Source of the DNA: Acanthochlamys bracteata
Taxonomy: Eukaryota > Streptophyta > Magnoliopsida > Pandanales > Velloziaceae
Assembly (NCBI GenBank): GCA_019914995.1
Contig: CM034139.1
Span: 7,542,461 to 7,606,460 of the forward strand
Length of the DNA stretch: 64,000 nt
Direction of reading: 5' to 3'
Numbering within the stretch: position 1 is the stretch's first letter; each line of letters opens with the position of its first letter. The notes below the pieces were generated by a model. It saw only the letters and a list, made by a program, of their open reading frames with translations, was not told where the DNA came from and did not search any database. Of the stretch, positions 1 to 11,515 are shown piece after piece. A program made the translations under genes and the position numbers.

Positions 1-3
1 TCA

Positions 4-2239
4 ATGGGTGCAGACCGCCAGAGTCCCAGAACTGATATTTCTTTCGGCGGGCAGTTCGCTAGCAGCGCCGTCGCCGCCTGTTTTGCTGAGGTTCGAATGC
101 CTTTAATTTAGTTCTCGATTTTCTTCTTAGTTCTTCAATGTTTATATCCTTAAGGTAGACTCAATTCTGATCTTTTAGTTTGAATGGCAATGTTCGTTCT
201 TGGAAGATATATGTACATGTATGTATATATATATTTTGGGATAATCCGTTCTTGGTAGAATTAATAATGTAAAATCAAAGAAGTTGAGATTTTATTTGAA
301 GTATATAGGTTGAGTTTCTAAACATGCATAGATATTCAGTTCTGCACCATCCCTTTGGACACTGCAAAAGTCAGGCTTCAATTGCAAAAGAAGGCTCTTG
401 GATCAAGCGAATTGCCTAAATACAGGGGAATGCTAGGAACTGTTGCCACGATTGCTAGAGAAGAGGGATTAGTGGCACTTTGGAAGGGTATTGTGCCGGG
501 AATTCACCGACAATGTCTTTTTGGTGGTCTGAGGATTGGGATGTACGAACCGGTAGCTCGCTTGTTCCTCCGATAGTTGGGAATTTGATTGAGTAGCTTA
601 ATTACCGACAGAAGTGACCCCTAATGTTTGGTTGTAGGTGAAGTCATTCTATGTTGGAAAGGATTTTGTTGGTGATATTCCGTTGTCCAAGAAAATTCTT
701 GCGGGACTTACCACTGGTGGGCATTCCCATGTGGCACAAGAGGAAGTTATCCTCGAGATTAATACTAGACTTTAAGCTACTTGTCTCGTTTTACGCAAAC
801 TTAGTTTTATGGTCACTGATGAATCAGGTGCAATAGCCATTACAGTGGCTAATCCAACTGATCTAGTGAAAGTAAGACTGCAATCTGAAGGGAAACTTCC
901 ACCTGGTGTACCAAGACGTTATTCTGGAGCTTTGAATGCTTATTCCACAATAGTTCAACAGGTTGGAATTCAAAGAATCAACCAAACTTCTTTTGTACTC
1001 AAGCTCGGATTAACCGAGAATATTTTCTAGGAAGGACTCGGTGCTCTATGGACTGGGCTTGGTCCAAATATTGCTCGCAATGCTATCATAAATGCTGCTG
1101 AGCTAGCCAGCTATGATCAAGTGAAGCAGGTTGCAATCCTTGCGCTTATCTTCTTAGCTTCTGTGTTTGTAACATTCCTAGCTTCTATTAACCTCATGTA
1201 TAACTGTTGCAGACAATACTGAAGATACCTGGATTTTCAGATAATATGTTTACTCACCTGTTATCTGGACTTGGGGCTGGTTTCTTTGCTGTCTGTATTG
1301 GTTCTCCAGTGGATGTTGTAAGAACATACTCCGTTCGCATTCTTGTAAAGCAGTTGATGTACTTTTATCCGTGCAACGGACGTATCTAAATATTTCACTT
1401 CCTGTAGGTGTCAGTGTTGGGATAGATGACGTTAGACCTCTGATTATCTATGTAGAATATCCTTATCTACGTCTTCAAACGTTTTTTATGCTACCATTAT
1501 TAAGAAATTTCTTTGATTTGTTCCAGGTAAAATCAAGAATGATGGGAGATTCTGCGTACAAAAGCACTTTGAACTGTTTTGTCCAAACCTTAAAAAATGA
1601 TGTAAGCTACTCTTAGCAAAACATTCTCGAGATAGGGTGACAAACACCAATTTTTGCTTCACGTTTATGCAGAACAAATACATCCTCTTTAACGTCGTTG
1701 CAGCAATTTTATAACTTAAATTGCACTTACCAGGCCGTCACAAGCTCTTGCTATTTGTATCGATATTTATTGAGTGCCATATGTATTATCATCTTGGTGT
1801 TTCTCTGTTGCTTGCTTGGTTTTCAATACAATGCATGGATATGCTTGCATTGAATTTGTTCTTATATTCTTCTTGTTTTGAAATTTTATTCATGCATTCC
1901 ATCAACTAGCTTTAATAAGACTAGTTTCTGCAGGGACCTTTTGCTTTCTACAAAGGTTTTCTCCCAAATTTTGGGCGACTTGGATCATGGAACGTGATTA
2001 TGTTCTTGACTTTGGAGCAGGTAGCATCACCTGTGTTATGTTTTTCACTCTGGATGAATCCGAAAGCAGTAGCATATCGTTTTTTCTTTCCAACTGTTTG
2101 AAGCTGGGCATTAACAGCTGATTGACATAGCTCATTTTCTATAGCTCTTAATATACAAACACAAACAGGGGTTGACTCTTACAGTTTGTTGTGCCTTTAA
2201 CAGGTAAAAAAGCTCTTCGCAAGAGAGGTACCAAGCTAA
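4..2239 (+). CDS. UCP2: Mitochondrial uncoupling protein (plant UCP2/PUMP2 type)
   Basis: Inner-membrane carrier of the mitochondrial carrier family. Plant UCPs dissipate the proton gradient and also exchange dicarboxylates and amino acids. I assign nine coding exons: 4-90, 340-552, 638-716, 828-961, 1031-1129, 1213-1317, 1527-1601, 1934-2020 and 2204-2239. They join in frame to 304 residues, close to the usual 305 of the family. The three carrier signatures are all present: [22 protein letters not shown] and SPVDVVKSR. The [12 protein letters not shown] and LASYDQVK stretches are typical of plant UCPs. The protein begins [14 protein letters not shown] and ends [31 protein letters not shown] resembles PUMP2 more than PUMP1. 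The start lies four bases from the window edge, so promoter and 5' UTR are outside and an upstream in-frame start cannot be excluded. No break is seen. Confidence 0.93.
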
Positions 2240-3175
2240 TAATCTAGCACTGTAAATGGTCTCAAATGAATAAATCTTCATTGAAGCATAAATATCTTAT
2301 TCTGGAACAACGGTGTACTCATATGCTTGCGAGACATGTGGTACTTTTCAGGCCATCATACATTGTAATAAAACTTTTCGGAAACGTAACTTGTAGCTTC
2401 TCAGTTTTGACAGTTAATCACTTCTTGATATACTATCGCTCTTGTCATCTCCAATATAGGTGTTCGCTTCTGTTTCAAGAGTACAGATCACATTTTCTTG
2501 TGCACCAGTGAAACGAGCAAATGAATGGCATACTCTGTCTTCTGTAGAACTCCAGGATGAAGTATATTTTGCCTCTCTGTACGTTTATGTTGGAACCAAG
2601 AAGTTGTATTCGCTACTCCATAAATTTTGTACATAAGGCTTCTCATCGTGGTATATTCTTTCAGATGGTTAATGTGATTGTTGTTCTCCGTACTGTATTT
2701 GCATCAAGAAAGCAGTTCATGAGTTACCATTCAGAGTTGTTTACTACAAACTTACAGGATGCAGTATAATACAGTTGATCCGTTGTACTGTATATTCACA
2801 TAAGCATCAATTCCTAAACGAACAGTGCTTGCTCCATTGGACAATTGTAGATTTAACAATCAGCAGGTTCTATTCTTCTGGCTCATGATACAAGAGAGAC
2901 TAAATGGGGATAAAATTCCGTAGAATGAGAATCATAGTCTATTTTATATGAAGAACTCTTCTTGACACACAAATTAAAGAATCATTCATTTCCAGATATA
3001 CAAACTTCTTATCGAAAACTTATATACGGTTCACTCAGCAACCTGTGATTTTGTTTGTCACAACTTACAGCAAACCAAGCAAATCAAACTCTGTTGTCAA
3101 ACTTCAATTTAGCTGACAAAGAAAATAACTCCAAACGTTAGCTTGTTTGTCAACAGTTACATCGCATGAAGGTCA
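2240..3175. other. Convergent 3' region between UCP2 and reticulon genes
   Basis: Non-coding AT-rich DNA between two convergent genes, expected to hold both 3' UTRs. Short open frames of 70-81 codons occur but have no recognisable protein features. I see no other element. Confidence 0.6.
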
Positions 3176-4453
3176 TTAGCATGATTTCCATTTCTTCAAA
3201 ATCCATGTCCGGAGCTTGCTAAAGAATTGGACATCGGCCCTCCTGCATACATACTCCAAGTCTGCATACCCTAATATTATGTATCTATCAATACAATCTT
3301 CATACTTCTCGTAGATTGCTGGGATTGTCAGAAGGATAATAAGACCTGTTGGAACAGCCAAACCAATAGCAGCTAGTCAATAGACGCAAGCTTATCTGCT
3401 TCAGTTCAAATTTAAAAGCAAAAAGAGAGATACAAACTTGTGTATATGGAAGTCGTGAAGTCTGTCAAACCGCTGACTAGAGAGATTAACCACAAGCATG
3501 CAGCAACCTTGTAGAAGCACTTTGGGTCCATTCCAAGTGCAACATCATGTGAAACTGATAGAAAGTTATTCACACAAGAATGCAATGAAGTCACTAGTTC
3601 GGCAATCACTTCTTCTGGGACTTGCATCTTTGGTAATGGTGGTGGAGGCCTGCAATCGTACACTTTCATACTTAAAAAATTTTGATATTATCTTATGGTG
3701 GTGGAGACCTGCAATCGTAAACTTTCATACTTCAAAAGTTTTTATATTGTCTTATGGCTAATATAAATGGAAACAGTAACATATATTGACCTTGGGTGAA
3801 GCAGAGTTTACTAAGACCACAATGCCATTTTCACGTCATAAAGCAAAGGTCTTTTAACATCAATGCAACACGGAAAGGGAAATGAAGTTGGCAAATATAC
3901 TATAGCTTGATCACTTCAACATGCTGAACCGAAGATAGCGCAACTAGACTTTAAGTGGCATAATATATCAAATTGTCAAAATCAAACAAAGTTTCAACCC
4001 TTTTGACACACTAACCTGTTGAGAACAGCGGCAGCCTTGGACCAAACATATAGGACGGTCATCAGCAGCAACAGAACATTTGAAACGAACGACAACAGTG
4101 TGTAGCCAAATTTTTCGAAGACCAACCACGCACTAAGTGTTCCAACCAGGATCGGCATGGTTAGTTTCCTTCTTCTCCAAAGAATTACATCTGCAACTGT
4201 TAACCAACAAACCCTGTCATTCTCACTCCAATGGACAGAGACACAAGAAGAAAACACATAACGAACAGAGGTCCAAAATCTTTCGAAAACATAACCTTGT
4301 AGAACTTTCCGTTCAGGGAAAAAGGGATCGTTTTTCTAAGCTAAGAAAAATGAATTAAACAAGCAGTCAAGTATTCTACTTACAAATTCCTCCTCCAAGA
4401 ATTTGATGAACGGATCTTCGCCTTCCGAACAATCGATAAGAGCGTGCCGCCAT
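3176..4453 (-). CDS. Reticulon-like protein (RTNLB family, short form)
   Basis: ER membrane-shaping protein that inserts hydrophobic hairpins into tubular ER. Four exons on the minus strand: 4384-4453, 4016-4196, 3438-3649 and 3176-3372, joining in frame to 219 residues. The start gives MAARSYRLFGRRRSVHQILG, typical of short plant RTNLBs with little N-terminal extension. The reticulon homology domain begins at ADVILWRRRKLTMPIL. The first hydrophobic pair covers roughly residues 30-75, the second roughly 130-180. The conserved loop contains PEEVIAELVTSLHSCVNNFL, and the domain closes with PAIYEKYEDCIDRY. The C-terminus is FSKLRTWILKKWKSC, without a canonical KKXX signal. The acceptor of exon 3 lies in a 59-bp tandem duplication (see findings). 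Which of the many RTNLB paralogues this is cannot be decided. Confidence 0.9.
3636..3753. repeat. 59-bp tandem duplication spanning a splice acceptor
   Basis: Two adjacent copies, 3636-3694 and 3695-3753, differ at a handful of positions. Each carries the acceptor and first codons of reticulon exon 3. Only the transcript-distal copy (3636-3694) continues into the open exon. Confidence 0.85.
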
Positions 4454-5093
4454 GATCATCAAACACTAACAGCGAAAACTCTCTCTGATCGACCTCTAAC
4501 AACAACAACCAACAATCAAAAAGAAAAGAAATGAAGTGAAAAGGTGAACAAATCATTGAAAGAAAGTTCTCTTTTTTCCCTGTGGGTAAGAGAGAAAGAG
4601 AGAGAGGACGGTGGCAGTGGTGGGTCCAAGTCCAGCCTAAAGCCCGTTAGATTTGATTGAGACGGTTGAACAAAACAAAATCAGCACTGATAATAATAGC
4701 CTGGATCTTATCTTAGCTGAGGAGAGATTAATTATTAGATAAATACACAGAGATTAGTTGGCTCTAACTAATCAACCACGACCATTGATCAACAATTAAA
4801 CGGTCCTGATTTATTAATGTACATTTGCCAACAAATCCCAACAATAATGTTTGATAATTTCAGGAACATAATAATTAACGTTTCCATTTAGATAATGCGC
4901 GATGTAACAATTTTTGGGAAATAATCCTTAGCGCAGAAGTGATCTAACGTTAAAAGCAGAGCTAATAGTTTTCTTTTTGCAATGCAAAAAACAATCCAGA
5001 TATTAACAATACATACAGAGCAAAGCTTTTAAGATAATGATTTGCCTGCTCATAGTCTTCACATCTACATGAGAAAATATTGATTTTGAAGCT
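4454..5093. other. Promoter and 5' UTR region of the reticulon gene
   Basis: About 640 bp between the reticulon start and the end of the OTU gene. It contains an AG-rich stretch at 4560-4610, probably 5' UTR, and otherwise AT-rich non-coding sequence. No further gene is seen. Confidence 0.5.
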
Positions 5094-8000
5094 TCACAGT
5101 AGCAAATCATAATGGTTCCTGCCGCTGTACAGCAATCTAACTGGCGTCTTTTGCTTCCCGCTTTTGGAGGCTTTCCTGAATTCCAACCCGTATTCAGCAA
5201 TCGGAATGAAGCCATTGCTTGATGCTCCTCCAGCGTGCTGCCATTATCACAAAAAGAACAAAATTCAAACCACCGTAATGTCTAGTCTTGCGCCTGATTT
5301 CATGGAGAAGTCATTACCAGGGTATACTACCACAGAGTGATGCTACAAAAGTTGCAGGAACAAGGTGGCTTGAATTACATTAATTCAATACTAGAATCAT
5401 AAAGAAGCTTTCAGAACCTAACGCCAATAAACAGATAATGCAACAAGTTCCTCTTAATTTAAAAGAAAAAAAGACAGTTCAGCTTTAAAAATGCATAGAA
5501 TAGGAAATACCTCATGCTCAGGTATGTAAACCACGATTGGCTGATGACATAATTTTGAGAGCACCTAGAAACCAGGAATAATCAAATCAACAATCTTTGG
5601 ATGAATTATGACACAACAAATCGACCACATAATGTGTGAGTGATCACTTTTTTCCAATCGAACATACAAAAGAAAGGAAAAGGGGAAAAAAAAAAGATAA
5701 GTAGCTGCCCAAGCATTGAGACAGTCAAATGCCATAACGTAATGTTTTTCAGGTTAAGATTGGCCCTCAAAAGGCAATCAGAAATCACACTATGCTAACA
5801 CATACGGTCTCCCACCCACCCTGTAATTGCAGACACTCCAGCAGTTGCAGGTAGCTTGCATCCAACGATAACAAAAGACCTATTTCTCACTCAACAATGA
5901 AGCAAAACCATGTGTCTGATAATTCATGCCCATCAGAAAGAGAAAGATAAGAAAAACCTAGCAGCACTGAAGAACCTAACTGCTGTTGGTAGGAGTGATC
6001 AAAGCACCTAATGCTGATTAGACTAGACTTTGATGTTTATTGGCAAGTACTTATCAATGATTGATGTTCTTTGAAGAAGACAATCAAAACACAAGAAGTA
6101 GAAAGAAAAAGGCTCGATGCAGCCGAATGTGAAATGGACTTTTAAAGGTGCAGCGGAATGGTATATGCCTTCTTCCATCTACTAGGATAGTTAAACTATG
6201 CATAACCCTTTCTACTGAAAAGTTCTCTCTTTCAACAGGCGTAGAACTCCTTTCCATTAACCATGAAACTTATGCATTGGCAACTAAAGGCATCAAATAA
6301 TTAAAGCTAAAGCCAGGGAGAATGGTATACCAGAAACCAGTATAAGGAGTACAACAAACAAGGTGCATACTATAAAGGTTGCAAGAATAACAATGTTCTA
6401 GCTGCAGCAGAATAGATACTGAAGTCACCCAGCTACTTACCAATAGCTCTGATTCTCCTCCCCAGAAGTCAGATCTCCCAATTCGTTGACAATACCTAGA
6501 ATAAGAAGGAAGTACCGGTTTTAGGATGCCTAAAAAGCATTCATCCAAATAACTTGAAGCAAGGTGATTTACCTTTTCAAAGAGTCATCTACTGTAATAG
6601 CAATCAAGGCTTCCTCATATTGAAATCGCTCCTCATTACTATCACATATAATCTCCTTAACTGCCATGCGAAGCTCATCTGCACTTTCTCCATCAAGGAA
6701 ATTAGATAGTCGCTATGCAGGTGCCCAGATAACATTAATTTATTTAGTACAATAACATCTGAAAAAGTAATCATCTGATAAGGTAATTGCACAAAAATGA
6801 TAAGACAAATCCCATCAGTTTGGACCATTCACACTTCTTATGAACCTCTTAATGCTAGCTGCATTAAGAGTTTTCATTTTATGATGTCCTGGTTTTGGTA
6901 GTCTCAGTCAAAAGAGAATCATATAAAAGCTAGGGTCCAAGAGGTACTATCACTAGGGTGGTAGTCTACATACAAGATAACTCAAACATTGTAGGTGTTA
7001 CGAATGGGGTGACTATATTCGACACCGAGTCGCTCCTGTCAAGTGCACGGCGGAAGTAACACCTACAATGTAACACCAAGCATGCCAATAATCTTGCAAT
7101 CCGAGAAAAGAATCAAGAGGGATGAAGAACAGGCCACACAGGAGGTAAGGATTGAAGTGGGAAACCACTTGCCTATGGAGGAGTAAAATCCACGGGCGGC
7201 CACCGCAAAAATTTCACCAAGTAATAAAGTTTTACACCATTTACTCCAAACCAGGAGAGCAACGACCAATCCTCCTTAAACTACTGTAGGAAGCTTCAAG
7301 ATCGGCAGCTTGCAAGGTTGAAGCAGGTTGCTCAAGCTCTGTTATTAGCTAGCTGCATACTTGCTCCTTAAACTACTGCCTAATATTATGCCGCCTTAAG
7401 TCGAAGCTTCCAGCTTAATTGCTGCTACTGAGACCAAACTGCTCGTGCTTCACACAGGTTTATTACTAAATGGCTTTTACAGGTCTATATACAAGATCCA
7501 TTTTTAGATTCTTTAAATGACTCCAAGGACATGAAACCGAAGCGTCAACAAGATGTACTGATGTAACAAATAGTGCAGGTTCAGTTTGTAGCATATCCTT
7601 GCCAATAAATAAACTGACATGATAAGCTAGCTGCCTCAGAAAACAGTACACCATGAAATTTGCCTAGCAAAATGTGGCTTAAGTTTCATACATCTGCTTA
7701 ATCTGGACACAATCACTTCCACCAACTATGTTATGTAATACTCTATCTTATCTTCATTTTTGTAGTGAAACTCACGCAAATCGAATGACTAAAAATTTTC
7801 AAATCGATAATGACAAGCTAAAGAAGCCTAGAAGCAGATTTGAAATCATGCAGATCATGATATGACATACCTGCATCATCTTTTTCTTGTCTCAGATTAA
7901 GAGAGATTCCTTTGTTAAAGGCCATTCCCTTTACCTAGAAGCATAAATTGATTAGAAGTTCATGTCATAATTTAAAATAAAACAAAATACTCACAGGTTT

Positions 8001-8880
8001 AGGAAGGTATGATTTGAAAAAAAGTAGATTAAATCTTGAAGCTACACAATAAGCTTTTTTATCAGAGCACATCCTTCGGACAAGCTGGACTCAGAGCATT
8101 TTGATAGTTCCAGTTTTTTTTTGTTTTTGTTTTTTGTGTAGCATGATGTGGCCAATATGCAGACGATCTCATCTTGTAAGTTTTTCATCAGAAAAAACAA
8201 AATCTAGCCATGCCAGAAGATTGGCATGACATTTGGCCTAGTAAAAACTCATTAAAGTGATCCTTCAATGGAGACTCCAGACAAGAACTTTTGCAACATA
8301 TATACATACGGAGAATTATCAAAGAGAATATCTGTGGGGTTACAACATTTTTATTAACATATTAGAAAGCACATGTAAGAGTATACAATCCAGAACCTAA
8401 CCTTCTCGTCTCTTTGAAAACAAAATGGTTAACTCCAAAATTTTACCAAAGCACGGAAGAGACAACGACCGTCACCGGTGACCCTCTGGACAGAATAGCG
8501 TTCCACTTTCTTCAATGCCGGTGAAGCTAGAGACCTTCAATTTCAGTGAAAACATTTTACCTTTATTCAGTGAAGTATCAAAAAGCGAAATAATTTAGAA
8601 AATGAGAAACAAAAAAGTTGTGTCAACGTACATGGATGGTCCAATTCTTGCGAAGAACCGAATTCCAGAGGGATCTGGTAATACAGGCTTCTGCTGCTGA
8701 AGGAACTCAAATTCGAACTTTGCTGTTCCGTTTCTCAACTGCTGCAACAAGACATCTGTTTCCCCCCAATCGATCAATCAAACCAAAACAAACAAGAAAT
8801 TAGAGAAAAGAAAAAACTCAAGTAAACCAAGAACAGAAAGAGGAAGTCTCACCGTTTGAAGGTCTACGCTCATTCGCCAT
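5094..8880 (-). CDS. OTU3: OTU-family cysteine protease (deubiquitinase, OTU3 type)
   Basis: Predicted ubiquitin isopeptidase. Eight exons: 8853-8880, 8632-8755, 8447-8534, 7871-7934, 6573-6678, 6441-6495, 5511-5564 and 5094-5237. They join in frame to 220 residues. The catalytic motif VTGDGRCLFRAL puts Asp at residue 72 and the nucleophile Cys at 75. The end LYSGRNHYDLLL supplies the catalytic His at about 215. Between them lie VKGMAFNKGISLNLRQEKDD, DELRMAVKEIICD, YCQRIGRSDFWGGESELL and PIVVYIPEHEH, all diagnostic of plant OTU3-like proteins. The short N-terminus has no targeting signal, so it is probably cytosolic or nuclear. The 1.2-kb intron between exons 4 and 5 contains retrotransposon-like sequence. 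A cryptic acceptor upstream of exon 5 would disrupt the DELRMAV join, so I rejected it. Confidence 0.92.
6986..7300. mobile_element. Probable LTR-retrotransposon fragment in an OTU intron
   Basis: A 16-bp perfect inverted repeat (6986-7001 and 7056-7071, about 54 bases between the arms) is followed by sequence resembling copia LTRs: an ATCCACGGGCGGCCACCGC block near 7188 and AAAATTTCACCAAG after it. No second LTR or coding sequence is seen, so this is at most a fragment or solo LTR. The boundaries are uncertain. Confidence 0.4.
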
Positions 8881-9287
8881 AAAGCCTCAGAGCTCAGAGT
8901 CCCACTTAACACTACAGAGAAGAGAGGATTAACTACGTCTGATCTTTATGTAGTTTACCCAGTGATGACAAATCGGGGCCGTCCATTAAAATTGCTTTTG
9001 ATAATTTTCTAGGGAAGAGAAAACCATTAGATCTCAGTCAGTTGGTACATGCCTTGACTTTGACCGTACTCCTAATCTGAAAAAGTCTTCTTCCTTTTTC
9101 AAACAAAACCAGATCAGAATCACACAGATCACCGTCGACAAAATATTCCGGGAGAATTGGATTCCAAAACGTGTTTTGCAATTTCAGTTCTTGATTGATC
9201 GATCAAAACGATCGATAATGGCAACGAAACAGTGGTCTGATTCTGATCTATCCATAACTTAACTATTAAACTTAACATTGTTTTGGA
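8881..9287. other. Spacer between OTU and DUF641 genes
   Basis: About 400 bp holding the OTU promoter/5' UTR and the 3' end of the DUF641 gene. Both genes run on the minus strand. No other feature is recognised. Confidence 0.5.
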
Positions 9288-10838
9288 CTACAATTTGGGA
9301 ACAATATAGACTCTAGCTCTAACAATGACTCCATTCCCAAGCTTAAACCCAGGGGAAACACCAAACCCTACTATCCAGCCGGCCGGAACCTCTCCGCCGC
9401 CTGCGAATCTAACTACACTATCCATGTTGTCAGGCTGAAACTCTACTCCCCTGCCGGCTTCGAATTGCGATGGCGGAGGATCGAGGGCGAACGCGAGCAA
9501 GTGCAGCAGCCACACGGATTTCGCAAGCCGTAGAAAATCACCGTAGAACGCCGTTCTAGGGTGCCCCCCGGCCATCACTCGCCGCCGCTGCTCCGCTGCG
9601 TCGCGGAAGAGCGATTCTTCCATCTCGGCGTGAAGGATTGAGAGGTATTTCTTCGCTGCCAAACGACCGAACTGGCACTCTGGCATGACGCCGAGTAGCT
9701 CGATTGGGTCCATGCCGCGCATGTTGAAGAACTGAGCGAGGCATTCGCGTCGGTGTTCAGTCGGATTCAGCAGTGAAGTCAGCGTTCCTTCGATGTAGAA
9801 CGTCTCGTTCTCAAACCCATCGAACATTCTGCGGTTCACATAAGCCTCTACGGCATGCTTCGCGTGCTGCGGCGAGAGACCCACTGAGCAGTTGAAATCT
9901 CCTTTCACGATGGATCGAGCGGTCGCCGCCATATCCCACCGAGCTGCACGCATTAGCGAGACAAGGTGCACCGTGAAAGATTTTGATGCCAATTTAACTT
10001 GATCCATGCAAGCTTCGAACATCTCTGGCGTCGCCTGAGAACCTTCAGACAGAAAAACCATTAAATAATTCAAAGTGAGATTGATCAACTGATCGTTGAA
10101 CTTTGAAGTTAAATTCTTGGACTTACTAATTGAAGGAGTAAGAGGAGTGGTGCTGGTGGAGGAGAAACGTTTGCTGGAGGAATAACGGAGTTTTCCTTTT
10201 CTCCGGGAAGAAGTTGTCGAAGGCGAAGGCGTGGAGTAGAAGCGAAGTTTCTCCTTCAAGCTCTCGACTTCGGTTTCTTTAGCTTTGAGTTCCTTCTTCA
10301 AATCTTCAAGTGCAGCTTCATACGGCGCCACCGCCTCCTTCAATGGCGCTGCTGCCGCCGCAGTCTTTGCAGTAGTACCAACTAAGCCGTGGCGCCGGAA
10401 TCTGTTACGGAGACGGGCGAGCTTCTTCAGCTCGGCGACAACGGCTTCGTCAGCGATTCTAATCTTGTCTGCATCCCAAGGACTGTGAGCCTGCTGGAGA
10501 CCAACATAAGCCCTCTTCATCGAAGAGACGGCATTGAAGACTTCAGTCATCATGCTCTCCATCTCCCTCACTCTTTCCGAGCCAGCAGCAGAGAAAGCGG
10601 TGGCGGCAGCAGAGGTAGCTCGCTTCGCTTCTTCCCAAACTCTAAACTGCTCCTCTTCTTCTTTATCCGCTTCTTTGTTGTTCTTCTGGTGATGATGGTG
10701 GTGGTGCTGCTGCTGCAACTGTTGGTCGTCGTCGACGTCAACGTCGTGGTCATGGTCGAGAAGTGAACTGGAGCTAGGCTGACTGAGACAAGTGGAAGCG
10801 ACACGGTTGATGAGCAGCAAATCGGAGAGAATCGCCAT
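9288..10838 (-). CDS. DUF641 protein (GIL1/IRK-interacting protein group)
   Basis: Intronless gene of 516 codons. After a variable acidic, His- and Gln-rich N-terminus (residues 25-60, with a run of six His) comes the conserved DUF641 core: EVFNAVSSMKRAYVGLQQAH, then SPWDADKIRIADEAVVAELK. A coiled coil follows at about 165-200 (LEDLKKELKAKETEVESLKE). The C-terminal half carries the family's helical region and ends in GFGVSPGFKLGNGVIVRARVYIVPKL. Relatives include GIL1 (gravitropism in the light) and IRKI, which binds an inflorescence/root receptor kinase. Biochemical function is unknown. In Arabidopsis, GIL1 sits next to UCP2, and a UCP2-like gene lies 7 kb away here, which favours the GIL1 group. 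The assignment within the family is not certain. Confidence 0.88.
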   Translation of the reverse strand: MAILSDLLLINRVASTCLSQPSSSSLLDHDHDVDVDDDQQLQQQHHHHHHQKNNKEADKEEEEQFRVWEEAKRATSAAATAFSAAGSERVREMESMMTEVFNAVSSMKRAYVGLQQAHSPWDADKIRIADEAVVAELKKLARLRNRFRRHGLVGTTAKTAAAAAPLKEAVAPYEAALEDLKKELKAKETEVESLKEKLRFYSTPSPSTTSSRRKGKLRYSSSKRFSSTSTTPLTPSISKSKNLTSKFNDQLINLTLNYLMVFLSEGSQATPEMFEACMDQVKLASKSFTVHLVSLMRAARWDMAATARSIVKGDFNCSVGLSPQHAKHAVEAYVNRRMFDGFENETFYIEGTLTSLLNPTEHRRECLAQFFNMRGMDPIELLGVMPECQFGRLAAKKYLSILHAEMEESLFRDAAEQRRRVMAGGHPRTAFYGDFLRLAKSVWLLHLLAFALDPPPSQFEAGRGVEFQPDNMDSVVRFAGGGEVPAGWIVGFGVSPGFKLGNGVIVRARVYIVPKL

Positions 10839-11130
10839 TAAAGATGAGTAAAGTAATTGCTTAACAATCGCTCTCTCTTCGCCCGCTCAAATGTCGCTCT
10901 CTTTGTTTTCAATCCTTGAGCTAGAGCTATATTACTAGGTAGTACTTTGAATGAACTATTATATGTTTTATAGGGAGTTCAGCATAAGCGTCTCGGTCGG
11001 TGGCATCAGTAAAGGCCGCGTTTATTTTGATCTGAAATGAATTTCTAAAAACAATAAGTTTTGTAAAATAAATTATTTAAAAAATGTATAACCTGTATCA
11101 AATGAAGTAACGTTATATCACCTAACCAGC

Positions 11131-11203
11131 GACTCCATGGCCCAATGGATAAGGCGCTGGTCTACGGAACCAGAGATTCTGGGTTCGATCCCCAGTGGAG
11201 TCG
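11131..11203 (+). tRNA. tRNA-Arg (anticodon ACG)
   Basis: A 73-nt intronless cloverleaf. The acceptor arm GACTCCA pairs with TGGAGTC, followed by discriminator G. The anticodon stem CTGGT/ACCAG encloses loop CTACGGA, giving anticodon ACG. The T arm is CTGGG-TTCGATC-CCCAG. B box GGTTCGATCC is intact. T-rich sequence about 12-30 bases downstream can end Pol III transcription. Confidence 0.97.
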
Positions 11204-11515
11204 CATCATTGTTAATTTTGTTTTAATAATTTTTTTATTCTCCTCTCTGCAACTACTCTTCTTTTTTGGTTTGGGCTCTTTTGACAATTTGCTCTCCTCT
11301 ATCAAATCTACGACAATTTAAGCTATTGTTCACTTTTTATTCAAGATTCAAAGACACAGAAATTCTTCGCTCTCCATGCGAAAAATGAAATGGAAAATCC
11401 TTTTTTGGGAAAAAAGAAAAACCTTCAGTGGATGTAAAGCCACATTCGTGGAGAGGTAATTCTTATTGCAAGTCCACCATAATGTTTTAGCGAGGTCTTT
11501 GAAAGTACCTGATAA

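Noticed and set aside
2266..2769. Two plus-strand open frames of 81 and 70 codons downstream of UCP2
   Set aside because: They lie in the convergent 3' region, lack domain-like composition, and show no splice partners.
6604..6828. Minus-strand frame of 74 codons overlapping OTU exon 5
   Set aside because: It is in a different frame from the OTU-family sequence DELRMAVKEIICD. The acceptor at 6679-6680 gives the family match.
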